A stretch of 64,000 bases of DNA from contig NZ_BJND01000006.1 of assembly GCF_006539505.1 (NCBI RefSeq), positions 1 through 64,000 on the forward strand, in the 5' to 3' direction. This document shows positions 33,233 through 42,574 of this stretch, one piece after another (position 1 is the stretch's first letter; every line of letters begins with the position of its first letter). The notes under the pieces were generated by a model. The model made no database searches and was not told the origin of the DNA. It was given only the letters and a program-made list of their open reading frames with translations. Origin of the DNA: Streptomyces spinoverrucosus. Its GTDB lineage: Bacteria > Actinomycetota > Actinomycetes > Streptomycetales > Streptomycetaceae. The position numbers and the translations under genes are program-made.

Positions 33233-36037
33233 GTGAACTTCGCCGACCCGCTGAGAACTGGTGCCGCCGGCCTCCTGGTGGGCCGCGACCAGGATCTCGA
33301 GCGCATCTGCGAGTTCCTGGCAAGCCCCGACACCGGGGGCGCACTGGTGCTGTCGGGCGAGCCGGGCGTGGGCAAGACGGCGTTCCTGGACGCGGTGGCG
33401 AAGGCCGCCACGGAGGCCGGAACCCGCGTACTGCGCGCCGCCGGCGTCCAGTTCGAGGCAGACGTCAGCTACTCGGGGCTGAACCAGGCCCTGCTCCCCC
33501 TCCGGCACGCCTTCGACAACCTCGGCACGGCTCACCGGGACGCCATCCGTGTCGCCCTGGGCTTCGGTGCCGGCGCACCCCCGCAACGGCTGGTCCTGTC
33601 CAACGCCGCGCTGGCTCTGCTGCAAGCGGCAGCCGCGGACAGCCCGGTGCTGGTCATCGTCGACGACCTCCCCTGGGTCGACCGGGCCAGCGCCGCCGTC
33701 TTCGGCTTCATCGCCCGGCGTCTCTCCGGCAGCCGGGTCGGCTTTCTCGCGGCCTCCCGCACGGGCACGGACAGCTTCTTCGAGAGCGGCGGCCTGCCGA
33801 CGTACGAACTGCCGCCGTTGGACGAGGAGTCGGCCACCCTCCTGGTCGACCTGCGATTTCCCGGTCTCGCCCGCCAGGTCCGCCGACGCCTGCTGGATGC
33901 CGCGCAGGGCAACCCGCTGGCCCTGCTGGAGCTTCCCAGCTCGCTGAGGGCCGGCCAGCGCAAGGCGCTCGAAAGCCTCCCCGTCGTCCTGCCGCTCAGC
34001 CAACGCCTGCAGTCCCTGTTCTTCTCCCGTGTGCAGCGGCTGCCGGTCGCCACGCAACGCCTGCTGCTCCTGGCCACCCTGGACGGCACCGGCGACCTCG
34101 GCACCCTGTATGCGGCGGCGCGGGAGATGAACGGCGAGGCCGACCTGGAGGATCTCGCTCCCGCCGAGCGCGACCAGCTCGTGCACCTGGACGAGGGGGT
34201 ACGACGGCTGGTCTTCCGGCACCCCTTGATCAGTTCGGTCGTCGTCGAGGCTTCGACCGGAAGCCAGCGCCGTGCCGCCCACCGTGCCCTGGCTCAGGTA
34301 CTGACCAACGAACCGCAACGCCGGGCCTGGCATCTCGGGGAAGCGACACTCGAACCCGACGAGCAGGTGGCCCTGCAACTGGAGCAGGCCGCGCGTCGCA
34401 TCCTGAAGCGTGGAGACGCCGAGGCGGCGATCGCCGCGCTCACCCGGGCCGCGGACCTCAGCCCGCTGGGCGCGGACCGAGCCCGCAGGCTGGGGGAAGC
34501 CGCCTACATCGGCGCCGAAGCGACCGGAGCGCTGCGCAGCGCGTCGGAACTGCTGGAGGACGCGCGGCGAGCGGACCCGAAGCACGCCAGGTCACTGCAC
34601 TCCGCCGCGACCGCGGTCCAGCTCCTGCTGAACGGCGACGGTGACGTGGCCACGGCCCACCGGCTGCTGGTCGGTGCCATCGAAGACGAAACTCACCACT
34701 ACGACGTCGGAAACGTCGCCCTCGTCGACGCGATGCACCTGCTGCTTCTGCTGTGCTTCTACGGCGGCGAAGAAGAGCTGTGGCCACCCTTCCACGCCGC
34801 GCTCTCCCGGCTCCGCCCGGAAGCTCCGCCCGTGTTGACCGTCGCCAGCCAGACCGTCGCGGATCCCGCTCGCACCGGCACGGCGGCGCTGGAACAACTC
34901 GATCTGATCCTCAACACCGTCGTGGAGGAGAGCGATCCCGCCCGGATCGTGCGGATCGGCACCGCGTCGATCTACCCGGACCGGCTGTCGGTCGTGCGCG
35001 AGCCTTCCTGGCGTATCGTCCGGCAGGGGCGGGACGGCGGCCCGGCGCGCAGGCACCTCTGCGGCCTGGTGCATCTGTGCCTCGACGGCTACCACTCGGG
35101 CAGATGGGACGAGGTCGCGGAACTGGCCGACGAAGGCCTGCAGCTGTGCGAGACGTCCGGATACAGCTTCCTCGCCTGGTACTTCCACTACAACAAGGGA
35201 ATGGTGACCGCGTCGCGTGGGGACACCCACACGGCCCGCGCGCTGGCCGACCGGATGACGAAGTGGGCGACCCCGCGCGGTGTGCGGTCGGCCATCCACT
35301 TCGCCCAGCATGTGCGTGCCGTCGCGAGCATCGCGGACGGTGACTTCGAAGCGGCGTTCCACCATGCGACGGCGATCAGTCCCGCGGGCAGCCTGGCGGC
35401 GTACGCGCCGCACGCGCTGTGGGTGGTGTTCGACCTGGTGGAGTCCGCCGTGCGCACCAAGCGCCGGGCGGAGGCGATCGACCATGTGCGTGCCCTGCAC
35501 GAGGCGCGCGTCGGGGCCTTCTCGCCACGGCTCGCGTTGCTGGCCGGTGGTTGTGCCGCCCTGTCCGTCGAGGACGACGACGCGGCGGCGCGGCTCTTCG
35601 AGAAGGCGCTGGGGACGCCGGGCGCGGACCGGTGGCCCTTCGACATGGCGCGCGTGCAGCTGGCGCAGGGTGAGCGGCTGCGCCGGGCGCGTGCGACGAC
35701 GGAGAGCAGGAGCCCGCTCGTCGCCGCGCTGAAGACTTTCGAGCAGTTGGGCTCCCGGGCGTGGGGGGAGCGGGCGGCCAAGGAGTTGCGTGCCGTCGGT
35801 TGGCAGGTGCCGAAGAGCGAGGAACGCGGAGGGCGAGAACTCACGCCGCAGGAACGTGAGATCGCACAGCTCGCCGCGTCCGGCCTGACGAACAAGCAGA
35901 TAGCGGAGCGGCACTTCATATCCCACCGCACGGTCGGCGCCCACCTGTACCAGATCTACCGCAAGCTCGGCATCGGCTCCCGAGCGGCGCTCAGGGATGC
36001 CCTCACGGCGCGAGAGGCCGGCGAGTCGGCCCCCTGA
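33233..36037 (+). CDS. LuxR-family transcriptional regulator with AAA/STAND ATPase (LAL type)
   Basis: About 934 residues. Walker A GEPGVGKTAFL is near residue 42, Walker B VLVIVDDLPWVDRAS near 140, then a STAND-type ATPase region and long TPR-like helical repeats (about 400-840). The C-terminal LuxR helix-turn-helix runs LTPQEREIAQLAASGLTNKQIAERHFISHRTVGAHLYQIYRKLG. Such LAL regulators activate catabolic or antibiotic genes after binding an inducer. I prefer the GTG with GGAG 8 bases upstream; an ATG 63 bases earlier (33170) is possible. It stands alone, next to a convergent membrane-protein gene. The target genes are unknown; the adjacent hydrolase modules are candidates. Confidence 0.9.
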   Translation: MNFADPLRTGAAGLLVGRDQDLERICEFLASPDTGGALVLSGEPGVGKTAFLDAVAKAATEAGTRVLRAAGVQFEADVSYSGLNQALLPLRHAFDNLGTAHRDAIRVALGFGAGAPPQRLVLSNAALALLQAAAADSPVLVIVDDLPWVDRASAAVFGFIARRLSGSRVGFLAASRTGTDSFFESGGLPTYELPPLDEESATLLVDLRFPGLARQVRRRLLDAAQGNPLALLELPSSLRAGQRKALESLPVVLPLSQRLQSLFFSRVQRLPVATQRLLLLATLDGTGDLGTLYAAAREMNGEADLEDLAPAERDQLVHLDEGVRRLVFRHPLISSVVVEASTGSQRRAAHRALAQVLTNEPQRRAWHLGEATLEPDEQVALQLEQAARRILKRGDAEAAIAALTRAADLSPLGADRARRLGEAAYIGAEATGALRSASELLEDARRADPKHARSLHSAATAVQLLLNGDGDVATAHRLLVGAIEDETHHYDVGNVALVDAMHLLLLLCFYGGEEELWPPFHAALSRLRPEAPPVLTVASQTVADPARTGTAALEQLDLILNTVVEESDPARIVRIGTASIYPDRLSVVREPSWRIVRQGRDGGPARRHLCGLVHLCLDGYHSGRWDEVAELADEGLQLCETSGYSFLAWYFHYNKGMVTASRGDTHTARALADRMTKWATPRGVRSAIHFAQHVRAVASIADGDFEAAFHHATAISPAGSLAAYAPHALWVVFDLVESAVRTKRRAEAIDHVRALHEARVGAFSPRLALLAGGCAALSVEDDDAAARLFEKALGTPGADRWPFDMARVQLAQGERLRRARATTESRSPLVAALKTFEQLGSRAWGERAAKELRAVGWQVPKSEERGGRELTPQEREIAQLAASGLTNKQIAERHFISHRTVGAHLYQIYRKLGIGSRAALRDALTAREAGESAP

Positions 36038-36065
36038 ACGCCCTGGGCCTGGTACGGGCGGCCTG

Positions 36066-37088
36066 CTACGCGTCGGTCGACGCCAGGGTGCCGCGCGTGC
36101 CGGCGGCGGAGTCCTCGTCGGGCGTCGGGTCCTCGGGGCGCGGGTCCGGCGTGGGGGCGAGCCGCCGCTCCTGACGGTCCCGGAGCCCGTCCGTCACGAT
36201 GAGGGCGACCACGGCCGCCGAACCGACCAGCTCCAGCAGGTTCTGGGTGACGTCCACCGCCGTCTGCGGCACGGTCTGCGCGACGAGGTACCCCCACAGC
36301 TCGCTGAAGGCGGGCGGCATCATGAGCAGGGCCAGGCCGAGCGAGACGCCCGTCGCGACCGGCCGACGCCGGCCGGCGAGCAGCATGCCCATCCCGCACA
36401 GCACGGTCAGGCAGGTCCACTGCCAGGGCGACGACACGCCGAGCACCGAGCGTCCGGTGCCCCTGCCTACGAGCAGGTCCGTCAGCGCGCCGGGGCCGAC
36501 CTGGACGGCGGTCACCGCGTTTCGGGTGATGTAGAAGACGTTCAGTACGGCGACCAGCGCGCTCGAGGCCGCGGCCGTGACCTTCGCCGGCCGGCCGGCG
36601 CCGCCGTCCGCCAGGTCGGCCGCGGCGCGGGCCTCGGCCTCCAGGCGGCGCCCGCGCAGCAGCAGAACGCCAAGGACGAGAGCGACCGCGACGGCGAGGA
36701 GGCAGGTGACGCCGACCGCGGTGAGCGACGGCCCGCGCAGCGCGCCGAACCACGGGTCGGACGGGGAGTCGAGGACCATGTACCAGACCACCGGCAGCCG
36801 GAACGCGACGGTCGAGACGCACGAGACCACGAGCAGACCTCCGACGCCGCGCAGCCGCGCCAGCGCCGCCCAGCCGGCCGCCAACTGCAGCGCCGCCAGC
36901 CCCAGATCGAGCGAGGTCGTCGCCGCCAGCCCCGAGCCGGAGCCGGAGCTCCACAGCTCCCATGCGCCGAGCGGGCCGCGGTCGGCGATGTCGTACACGA
37001 GCCAGAACGCCGTCTGGGCGAAGAGCAGCAGGCTCAGGACGCCCACGGCTGTCCGCATCTGCTTGATCGTCGTTCTCGGACGGTTCAT
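36066..37088 (-). CDS. multi-pass membrane protein of unknown function
   Basis: A 340-residue protein with about eight hydrophobic helices, a Gly/Ser-rich outside loop near residue 50 (SSGSGSGLAA), a charged loop at RGRRLEAEARAAADL (about 150) and an acidic, Pro-rich cytoplasmic C-tail (PDPRPEDPTPDEDS). I do not recognise the family. GGAGA precedes the ATG. It is convergent with the LuxR gene, ending 28 bases from it. No partner gene suggests a job. Confidence 0.75.
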   Translation of the reverse strand: MNRPRTTIKQMRTAVGVLSLLLFAQTAFWLVYDIADRGPLGAWELWSSGSGSGLAATTSLDLGLAALQLAAGWAALARLRGVGGLLVVSCVSTVAFRLPVVWYMVLDSPSDPWFGALRGPSLTAVGVTCLLAVAVALVLGVLLLRGRRLEAEARAAADLADGGAGRPAKVTAAASSALVAVLNVFYITRNAVTAVQVGPGALTDLLVGRGTGRSVLGVSSPWQWTCLTVLCGMGMLLAGRRRPVATGVSLGLALLMMPPAFSELWGYLVAQTVPQTAVDVTQNLLELVGSAAVVALIVTDGLRDRQERRLAPTPDPRPEDPTPDEDSAAGTRGTLASTDA

Positions 37089-37239
37089 GGTGCTGTCTCC
37101 TGGATCGTGGCGTCGTAGAGATAGTTGACGGCACAACAAGCTGCCGACCGCAGCAGAGCATAGGGTGTGCCGCCCAGGAGTGCACACCGGCTCGAGCAAG
37201 CCGCCGAAGGCACGCAACTCGCCCCATCACAGCGAGAAT

Positions 37240-37252
37240 TGACGTGACGTCA
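37240..37252. promoter_or_regulatory. perfect palindrome TGACGT-n1-ACGTCA
   Basis: Six-base perfect arms with a 1-base centre, between the divergent membrane-protein gene and the ferredoxin reductase gene. It is about 110 bases before the reductase ATG. Operator-like, owner unknown; it does not match the TGGT-N3-ACCA motif of the island. Confidence 0.4.
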
Positions 37253-37307
37253 GGTCAGAGCGAGCCCGCCGTCAAGCGGACTCGACCAGGGGAGGACCTA
37301 GTGCTGG

Positions 37308-37323
37308 TATAATGGTATGACAT
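37308..37323 (+). promoter_or_regulatory. TATAAT -10 element with GntR-type site A
   Basis: TATAAT at 37308-37313 overlaps TGGTATGACAT at 37313-37323, which keeps TGGT-N3-AC but ends AT instead of CA. The island's last site (62448-62458) shares TGGTATGAC. The reductase ATG is 30 bases further. I see no good -35 element. Confidence 0.5.
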
Positions 37324-37352
37324 TTTTCGGGGTAGTCGAGAGGAGCCACGCA

Positions 37353-38621
37353 ATGGCGGGCGGAACGCTCATCGTCGGCGCCAGTCAGGCGGGTCTTCAA
37401 CTAGCCGTCTCTCTGCGGCAGTGGGGAGACACCGAACCGATCACCCTGGTGGGCGAGGAGGTCCATCCGCCCTATCAGCGGCCGCCGCTGTCCAAGGCGT
37501 TCCTCGCCGGTGACACGGACGCCGAGTCCCTGGCCTTCCGTACCCCGTCCTACTACGCCGACACCGGGATCCAGCTCGTGAACGGTGAGCGGATCACCGA
37601 AGTGACGCTGTCCCCCTCGGGCCGACCCGGCTCCGGTGCCGCGACGACCGCGACTGGACGCGCACTGCCCTTCGACCGGCTGGCCCTCACCGTCGGGGCG
37701 GCACCCCGGCGACTCGCCGTTCCCGGCTCGGACCTGGACGGCATCTGCTACCTGCGGGACCGCGACGACGCCGCCGTCCTCCGCGCCCGACTCGCCGCGG
37801 CCTCGCGGATCGTCGTCGTCGGCGGCGGCTTCATCGGGCTGGAGGCCGCGGCGGTGGCCCGCGCGGCCGGCAAGGACGTCACCGTGGTCGAGGCGGCCGA
37901 CCGGTTGATCTCCCGGGTCGTGGCGCCCGTCGTGTCGGAGTTCTACCGGCGCGCCCATGCGCGCCGCGGCGTCCGAGTGCTGCTGTCGGCCGCCGTCGCC
38001 GGGTTCGACGGCACCTCCGGTCGCGTCCGTGCGGTGCGGCTCACCGACGCGAGCGTACTGCCGGCCGATCTCGTGCTCGTCGCCGTCGGCGTACTCCCCC
38101 GTACCGAACTGGCCGAGCAGCTGGGGCTCGAGTGCGAGCAGGGCATCGTGGTCGACGGATACGCCCGCACGAGCAACCCCCGCGTCTGGGCGGCGGGCGA
38201 CTGCACCGTGCAACCGCACCCCGTCACGGGCGAGGGCAGGGTGCGGCTGGAGTCCGTGCAGAACGCCGTCGCCCAGGCCTCCGTGGCCGCCGCCGCCCTG
38301 CTCGGCAGACCCGCGCCGACGCGGACGGTGCCCTGGTTCTGGTCGTACCAGGGGGATCTGAAGCTCCAGATCGCCGGGTTGTCGACCGGCTACGACGAGT
38401 ACGTCGTGCGGGGCGAGCCGGACAGCGAGCGGTTCTCCGTCCTCTACTACCGGCAGGGCGAGCTCCTGGCGATCGACGCGGTCAACAACCCCGGCGACTA
38501 CATGGCGGTGCGCAAGGCCCTCACGCAGGGCGCCACCGTCCGGCCCGGCCTCGCGGGCGACCTCGGCACGCCCCTGAAGTCCCTGCTGGCCGCGCGCCAG
38601 GACGCGGTGGGCTCTGCCTGA
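37353..38621 (+). CDS. FAD-dependent ferredoxin reductase (Rieske oxygenase system)
   Basis: A 422-residue flavoprotein of the putidaredoxin/rhodocoxin reductase type. FAD motif IVGASQAGLQLAVSL is at 5-19, NAD motif VVVGGGFIGLEAAAVARAAG at about 150-169 and WAAGDCTVQ at about 280. The C-terminal WFWSYQGDLKLQIAG block is typical of these reductases. It would pass electrons from NAD(P)H to the 2Fe-2S ferredoxin encoded at 47.6 kb and on to the Rieske oxygenase. GAGGAG lies 8 bases before the ATG; an in-frame ATG 36 bases earlier overlaps the promoter. It is monocistronic, with a GntR-type site at its promoter and a terminator behind it. Confidence 0.93.
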   Translation: MAGGTLIVGASQAGLQLAVSLRQWGDTEPITLVGEEVHPPYQRPPLSKAFLAGDTDAESLAFRTPSYYADTGIQLVNGERITEVTLSPSGRPGSGAATTATGRALPFDRLALTVGAAPRRLAVPGSDLDGICYLRDRDDAAVLRARLAAASRIVVVGGGFIGLEAAAVARAAGKDVTVVEAADRLISRVVAPVVSEFYRRAHARRGVRVLLSAAVAGFDGTSGRVRAVRLTDASVLPADLVLVAVGVLPRTELAEQLGLECEQGIVVDGYARTSNPRVWAAGDCTVQPHPVTGEGRVRLESVQNAVAQASVAAAALLGRPAPTRTVPWFWSYQGDLKLQIAGLSTGYDEYVVRGEPDSERFSVLYYRQGELLAIDAVNNPGDYMAVRKALTQGATVRPGLAGDLGTPLKSLLAARQDAVGSA

Positions 38622-38622
38622 C

Positions 38623-38664
38623 CGACCACATGGCCCCGGCCCGCATGCCTGGGCCATGTGGTCG
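38623..38664. terminator. bidirectional terminator hairpin
   Basis: Arms CGACCACATGGCCC (38623-38636) and GGGCCATGTGGTCG (38651-38664), 14 perfect pairs, 14-base loop. It begins 1 base after the reductase stop and ends 9 bases before the stop of the convergent operon. Confidence 0.85.
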
Positions 38665-38672
38665 ACGGGGCG

Positions 38673-39665
38673 TCAGATGACGGCCGACTCCAGCGACTCG
38701 GGGGCGAACAGTTCCTCGGGCTGCCACAACCGTGCGGACAGCCCCTGCTCGTGGTGGTAGCGCAGGAACGTCGCCAGCGTGCCGCGGTTGGCGTCGAGGC
38801 CGTAGGACCAGTAGTCCGTGCCCAACAGGGCGCGGGCCTCCTCCAGTTGCGGGGTCAGCCAGGGCAGCATGAAGCGCAGTGCCGAGGTGTCGTACAGGTT
38901 CCGGTGGGCCGCGTCCTTGGCCGCCAGCAGTGCCTTGTACAGGGACTGCGCGACCCAGCGGTGGCGGTCGTGGACGTCCCGCCGAATCACCACCACGTGC
39001 ATGATCGGGAAGATGCCGGTCGCCGCGTAGTACTCCTTCTCGGCGGCGACCACGTCCGGGAACACCCGGCGCACCCGCGGGTCCCCGGCGACGAACGGGC
39101 TCGGCACCCGTGGTGTGCACAGCGCGTCGATCTCACCCTCGGCGAGCATGCGGGCGAGTGTGCGGTCCTCGGGGATACGGCTGATGCGCAGCGAGTCCGG
39201 CAGGTCGACGCCCGCCTTCTCGATGCGCCCGGGCGTCTCCTGCCCGCCGGTGAAGTAGCTGACCGAGTCGACCGGCACCCCGTGCCGGTCGGCCAGGATG
39301 CCCCGCATCCACACACAGGCGGTCAGCTGGTACTCCGGGGTGCCGATCCGCTTGCCCCGCAGGTCCTCCGGGGACGAGATGCCCGCGTCGGCGTGGCAGT
39401 ACAGCGAGCCGTGCCGGAACATGCGGGAGGTGAAGACCGGCAGGGCCACGAACGGCCGGGGCTCGGTGCGCAGCGACACGACGTACGAGGACAGCGACAT
39501 CTCCGCCACCTCGAACTCCTGGTGCCGCATCATCCGGAAGAAGGTCTCCTCGACGGGCAGCCGCAGATACGTCAGGTCGATGCCGTCGGGGCGGACGGTG
39601 CCCTCCTCCAGGGCGCGCGTGCGGTCGTAGTCGCCGCAGGCGAAAGTGAGGTGCAGTCGGGCCAT
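38673..39665 (-). CDS. 4,5-dihydroxyphthalate decarboxylase-like protein (Pht5 family), copy 1
   Basis: A 330-residue protein. The opening LTFACGDYDRTRALEEGTV, the segment LRLPVEETFFRMMRHQEFEVAEMSLSSY (about 37-64) and the later PIMHVVVIRRD match 4,5-dihydroxyphthalate decarboxylases of phthalate pathways. These have a periplasmic-binding-protein fold but act in the cytoplasm; no signal peptide is present here. It would remove CO2 from a dihydroxylated aromatic dicarboxylate. It is the last gene of the operon with LigJ-, LigK- and dehydrogenase-like genes, 7 bases after LigJ. A second copy lies at 42.6 kb. Exact substrate unproven. Confidence 0.82.
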   Translation of the reverse strand: MARLHLTFACGDYDRTRALEEGTVRPDGIDLTYLRLPVEETFFRMMRHQEFEVAEMSLSSYVVSLRTEPRPFVALPVFTSRMFRHGSLYCHADAGISSPEDLRGKRIGTPEYQLTACVWMRGILADRHGVPVDSVSYFTGGQETPGRIEKAGVDLPDSLRISRIPEDRTLARMLAEGEIDALCTPRVPSPFVAGDPRVRRVFPDVVAAEKEYYAATGIFPIMHVVVIRRDVHDRHRWVAQSLYKALLAAKDAAHRNLYDTSALRFMLPWLTPQLEEARALLGTDYWSYGLDANRGTLATFLRYHHEQGLSARLWQPEELFAPESLESAVI

Positions 39666-39672
39666 GGCCGTC

Positions 39673-40695
39673 CTATCTGCCTTGTGCGGTCAGTCGTGCG
39701 TCCAGACGCGGATAGACGCGCCGGGCGTTGGCCTCGAAGACCTTGTGCCGCTGCTCGTCGGTGAGCCCGGCCCGGTCGACGTACTGTTTGGTGTCGTCCC
39801 AGGCGATGCCGGTCTCCGGGTCGCCGCCGCGCACGGCGCCCAGCATCTCCGAGGCGAACAGGATGTTGTCGGCGCCGACGACCCGGTGGAGCAGGTCGAT
39901 GCCGGGCTGGTGGTAGACGCAGGTGTCGAAGAAGACGTTGTTCATGAGGTACTCGGCCGGGTCGGGCCGGCCCAGTCGTACGGCGAGCCCGCGGTAGCGG
40001 CCCCAGTGGTACGGCACGGCCCCGCCGCCGTGCGGGATCACGAACCGCAGCGTCGGGAAGCGGGCGAACAGGTCGCCCTCGACGAACTGCATGAACGCCG
40101 AGGTGTCGGCGTTGAGATAGTGGGCGCCGAGGGCGTGGAAGTTGGGGTTGCAGGACGCCGAGACGTGGATCATCGCGGGGACGTCCAGTTCGGCCATCGC
40201 CTCGTACAGGGGGAACCAGTACGGGTGGGTGAGCGGCGGCGAGGTCCAGTGGCCGCCGGACGGGTCGGGGTTGAGGTTGCAGCCGACGAAGCCGAGTCCC
40301 TCGACGCAGCGGCGCAGTTCGGCGACGGCGGCGTCGAGCGTGCCGCCCGGGGTCTGCGGCAGCTGGCAGACGGCCGCGAAGTGCCGGGGGTACAGCTCGA
40401 CGACCCGGTGGACGAGATCGTTGCTCGCCCGGGCCCACTCCCGGGCGGTGGCGGGGTCGGGGACGTGGTGTTCCATGCCGGACGCCTTCGGTGAGAAGAG
40501 CATCAGGTCGCCGCCGCGCTCCCGCAGCAGCTTGAGCTGGTTGGCCTCGACGCTCTCACGGATTGCCTCGTCACTGATGTCCGCGGGTCCCGGGGCGGGC
40601 CGGGACGGATCGGCCAGGCGGGCCAACTGCGCGTCACGGAAGGCCTGGTGCTGTGGCGGCGTCGTGGTGTAGTGGCCGTGCACGTCAATGATCAT
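39673..40695 (-). CDS. ligJ: amidohydrolase-family 4-oxalomesaconate hydratase-like protein (LigJ type)
   Basis: A 340-residue TIM-barrel amidohydrolase. [13 protein letters not shown] opens with the metal-binding H-x-H (His6, His8), [16 protein letters not shown] matches the LigJ loop N-P-D-P, and HVSAS near 175 and PHGGGAVPY near 218 supply further ligands. [18 protein letters not shown] near 275 is the last conserved block. LigJ hydrates 4-oxalomesaconate to 4-carboxy-4-hydroxy-2-oxoadipate, the substrate of LigK, whose homologue overlaps this gene by 4 bases (ATGA). This pairing makes the assignment stronger than for a lone amidohydrolase. An ACMSD-like decarboxylase is the main alternative. 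Confidence 0.82.
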   Translation of the reverse strand: MIIDVHGHYTTTPPQHQAFRDAQLARLADPSRPAPGPADISDEAIRESVEANQLKLLRERGGDLMLFSPKASGMEHHVPDPATAREWARASNDLVHRVVELYPRHFAAVCQLPQTPGGTLDAAVAELRRCVEGLGFVGCNLNPDPSGGHWTSPPLTHPYWFPLYEAMAELDVPAMIHVSASCNPNFHALGAHYLNADTSAFMQFVEGDLFARFPTLRFVIPHGGGAVPYHWGRYRGLAVRLGRPDPAEYLMNNVFFDTCVYHQPGIDLLHRVVGADNILFASEMLGAVRGGDPETGIAWDDTKQYVDRAGLTDEQRHKVFEANARRVYPRLDARLTAQGR

Positions 40696-41381
40696 TCGGT
40701 CGGCTCCTGGTCGACGTAGGTCAGGCCCTTGCGGGCGAGCCGCTCGCGCATCGCCGCCACGTCGAGGCTGAGCTCACCGCTCTCGTAACGCTTGCGGTTG
40801 GCGGCCTCCTTCTCCTCCCGCGCCCGGGAGGCGGCCAGCACGGTGGCCGCGTCGCGCCGGGGCACGACCACCACACCGTCGTCGTCGGCGACGATCACAT
40901 CACCCGGCACCACGTACTGTCCGGCGCAGACGATCGGGGTGTTGACGTCACCGAGGGTCTCCTTCACCGTCCCGAACGCGCTGATGTGCCGCGCCCAGAC
41001 CGGGAAGCCCATCCGCCGCAGATCGGCGACGTCACGGCAGCCGGCGTCGATGACCACTCCGCGCACCCCGCGTGCGGCGACCGCGGTGGCGAGCAGGTCG
41101 CCGAAGTAGCCGGCCTCGGACGGGGAGGTGGGCGCCACGACGAGGACGTCTCCCTCGCGGCACTGCTCCACCGCGACATGGATCATCCAGTTGTCGCCGG
41201 GCGGCACGCTGACGGTGACGGCGGTGCCGGCGATGTGCGCGCCCGGCCACACGGGTCGCAGCGCGGGATCGAGGAGCCCGGTGCGGCCCTGTGCCTCGTG
41301 GACGGTGGCGACGCCGAATCCGGCGAGGGCGTCGACGGTCGCCCGGTCGGCGCGCGGCGGGTTGCGGACGACGACGCTCAT
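40692..41381 (-). CDS. ligK: 4-carboxy-4-hydroxy-2-oxoadipate aldolase-like protein (LigK/RraA family)
   Basis: A 229-residue class II pyruvate aldolase of the RraA fold. Family marks: [15 protein letters not shown] near 24-38, [15 protein letters not shown] near 65, [10 protein letters not shown] near 93, the metal/substrate block [21 protein letters not shown] near 112 and [17 protein letters not shown] near 160. The enzyme splits 4-carboxy-4-hydroxy-2-oxoadipate into pyruvate and oxaloacetate, the last step of protocatechuate/gallate meta-cleavage routes. It overlaps both neighbours by 4 bases, so it is translated together with LigJ. This lower pathway is typical of proteobacteria and unusual in Streptomyces. 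Confidence 0.88.
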   Translation of the reverse strand: MSVVVRNPPRADRATVDALAGFGVATVHEAQGRTGLLDPALRPVWPGAHIAGTAVTVSVPPGDNWMIHVAVEQCREGDVLVVAPTSPSEAGYFGDLLATAVAARGVRGVVIDAGCRDVADLRRMGFPVWARHISAFGTVKETLGDVNTPIVCAGQYVVPGDVIVADDDGVVVVPRRDAATVLAASRAREEKEAANRKRYESGELSLDVAAMRERLARKGLTYVDQEPTE

Positions 41382-42493
41382 GCGGCCGCCCAGGGCAGCA
41401 GGGACACGTGCACGGCGTCCTCGCCGGTCTCGCCGCCGACGGTGCGGATGGCGCGGTCGGCCTCGGCGAGCGGGAAGCTGTGGGTGCTGAGCTTCTCCAG
41501 CGGGAAGCGGCCCGACGCCAGCTGGTCGAGGGCGAGTTCGCAGGAGCGGTAGCTGTGGCCGCGGGCGCTTCTGAGGGCGATCGACTTCTCCGTGAGCTTC
41601 TTCATCGGGAAGTCGGGGAAGGCGGCCAGTTCGCCCTGGACCACGATGGTGCCCTCGCGTCGCTTGAGCGCGTCGATGCCGAGCAGCACGGGGGCCGTAC
41701 CGGCGCCGGCGGTGCAGTCCAGGACGACGTCGACGCCCCGCCCGCCGGTGAGGTCCATGACGCGGGCCAGTGCGTCCTGCTGCGTCACGTCGATGACGTG
41801 GTCGGCGCCCAGCTCGCGGGCCAGGGCGAGGCGTGCGGCGTCGCGCGTGGTGCCGGTGACGATGATGAGCGAGGCGCCCGCCTGCTTGCAGGCGACGACC
41901 TGGGACAGGCCCTGCTGTCCGGGGCCCTGGATCAGGACGGTGGAGGCGTAGCCGACGCCCGCCGTGACCAGCGCCCACTCGATGCCGTTCGACAACGGCG
42001 TGACGAGCCCGGCGAGTTCGGCCGAGACGCCGTCGGGCACCCGGTGCGTCACCGAGTTCCACGGCAGGTAGAGGTACTGCGCGAAGCCGCCCCACAAGTG
42101 GTAGGGGTGGTCGGCGGAGGTGTAGCCGTAGCGGCGGGCGTCCGGGTTCGTACGCCAGTCGGTGGCCTCGCAGTGCCGGTACTCGCCCTGGTGGCACCAC
42201 TCGCAGCGGTAGCAGCCGACGTAGTGCTCGACGAAGACGCGGTCTCCCTCGGCGAGGCCCTTGCGCTCGGTGAATGTGCGGCCCGCCTTCGCGATGACGC
42301 CCACGTTCTCGTGGCCCATGATCACCGGATCGGGGAACGGCGGCTTGCCGTACATCTTCACGTCGGTGCCGCAGATCCCGGCGACCTCCACCTTCAGCAG
42401 GGCTCCGTCGTCGGGTATGTCCGGCACCGGGAACTCCCGAAGTTCGGTCCGGCCGGGCGCCGTTCTGACCGCAGCCAGCACCTGTTCCGCCAT
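41378..42493 (-). CDS. zinc-binding alcohol dehydrogenase (MDR family)
   Basis: A 371-residue Zn dehydrogenase. The catalytic Cys is in [21 protein letters not shown] carries His/Glu, and the structural Zn site is [16 protein letters not shown] (C-x2-C-x2-C-x7-C). The Rossmann part begins [28 protein letters not shown] lies 6 bases before the chosen ATG; an ATG 15 bases upstream is worse placed. It is the first gene of the leftward operon with LigK-, LigJ- and Pht5-like genes and starts beside GntR-type site B. It probably oxidises a diol or alcohol intermediate, for example a dihydrodiol or the ring-cleavage hemiacetal; this is inference. Confidence 0.87.
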   Translation of the reverse strand: MAEQVLAAVRTAPGRTELREFPVPDIPDDGALLKVEVAGICGTDVKMYGKPPFPDPVIMGHENVGVIAKAGRTFTERKGLAEGDRVFVEHYVGCYRCEWCHQGEYRHCEATDWRTNPDARRYGYTSADHPYHLWGGFAQYLYLPWNSVTHRVPDGVSAELAGLVTPLSNGIEWALVTAGVGYASTVLIQGPGQQGLSQVVACKQAGASLIIVTGTTRDAARLALARELGADHVIDVTQQDALARVMDLTGGRGVDVVLDCTAGAGTAPVLLGIDALKRREGTIVVQGELAAFPDFPMKKLTEKSIALRSARGHSYRSCELALDQLASGRFPLEKLSTHSFPLAEADRAIRTVGGETGEDAVHVSLLPWAAA

Positions 42494-42547
42494 GACGTGT
42501 CTCCTCACGTTCGGGCTGTCCAGCCGAGGTGACAGTCTATGGACTTA

Positions 42548-42558
42548 TGGACTGACCA
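42548..42558. promoter_or_regulatory. GntR-type operator, site B
   Basis: TGGACTGACCA, one mismatch from TGGT-N3-ACCA, in the 81-base space between two divergent operons. It is preceded by GGACTTATGG, the same ten bases that precede site D, so the -10 region TATGG-like element and the operator overlap in both. Confidence 0.6.
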
Positions 42559-42574
42559 TGCTACCTTTCGGGGC

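Noticed and set aside
37240..37252. TGACGT-n1-ACGTCA as an eighth site of the GntR regulon
   Set aside because: It does not contain TGGT-N3-ACCA; kept as a separate palindrome.
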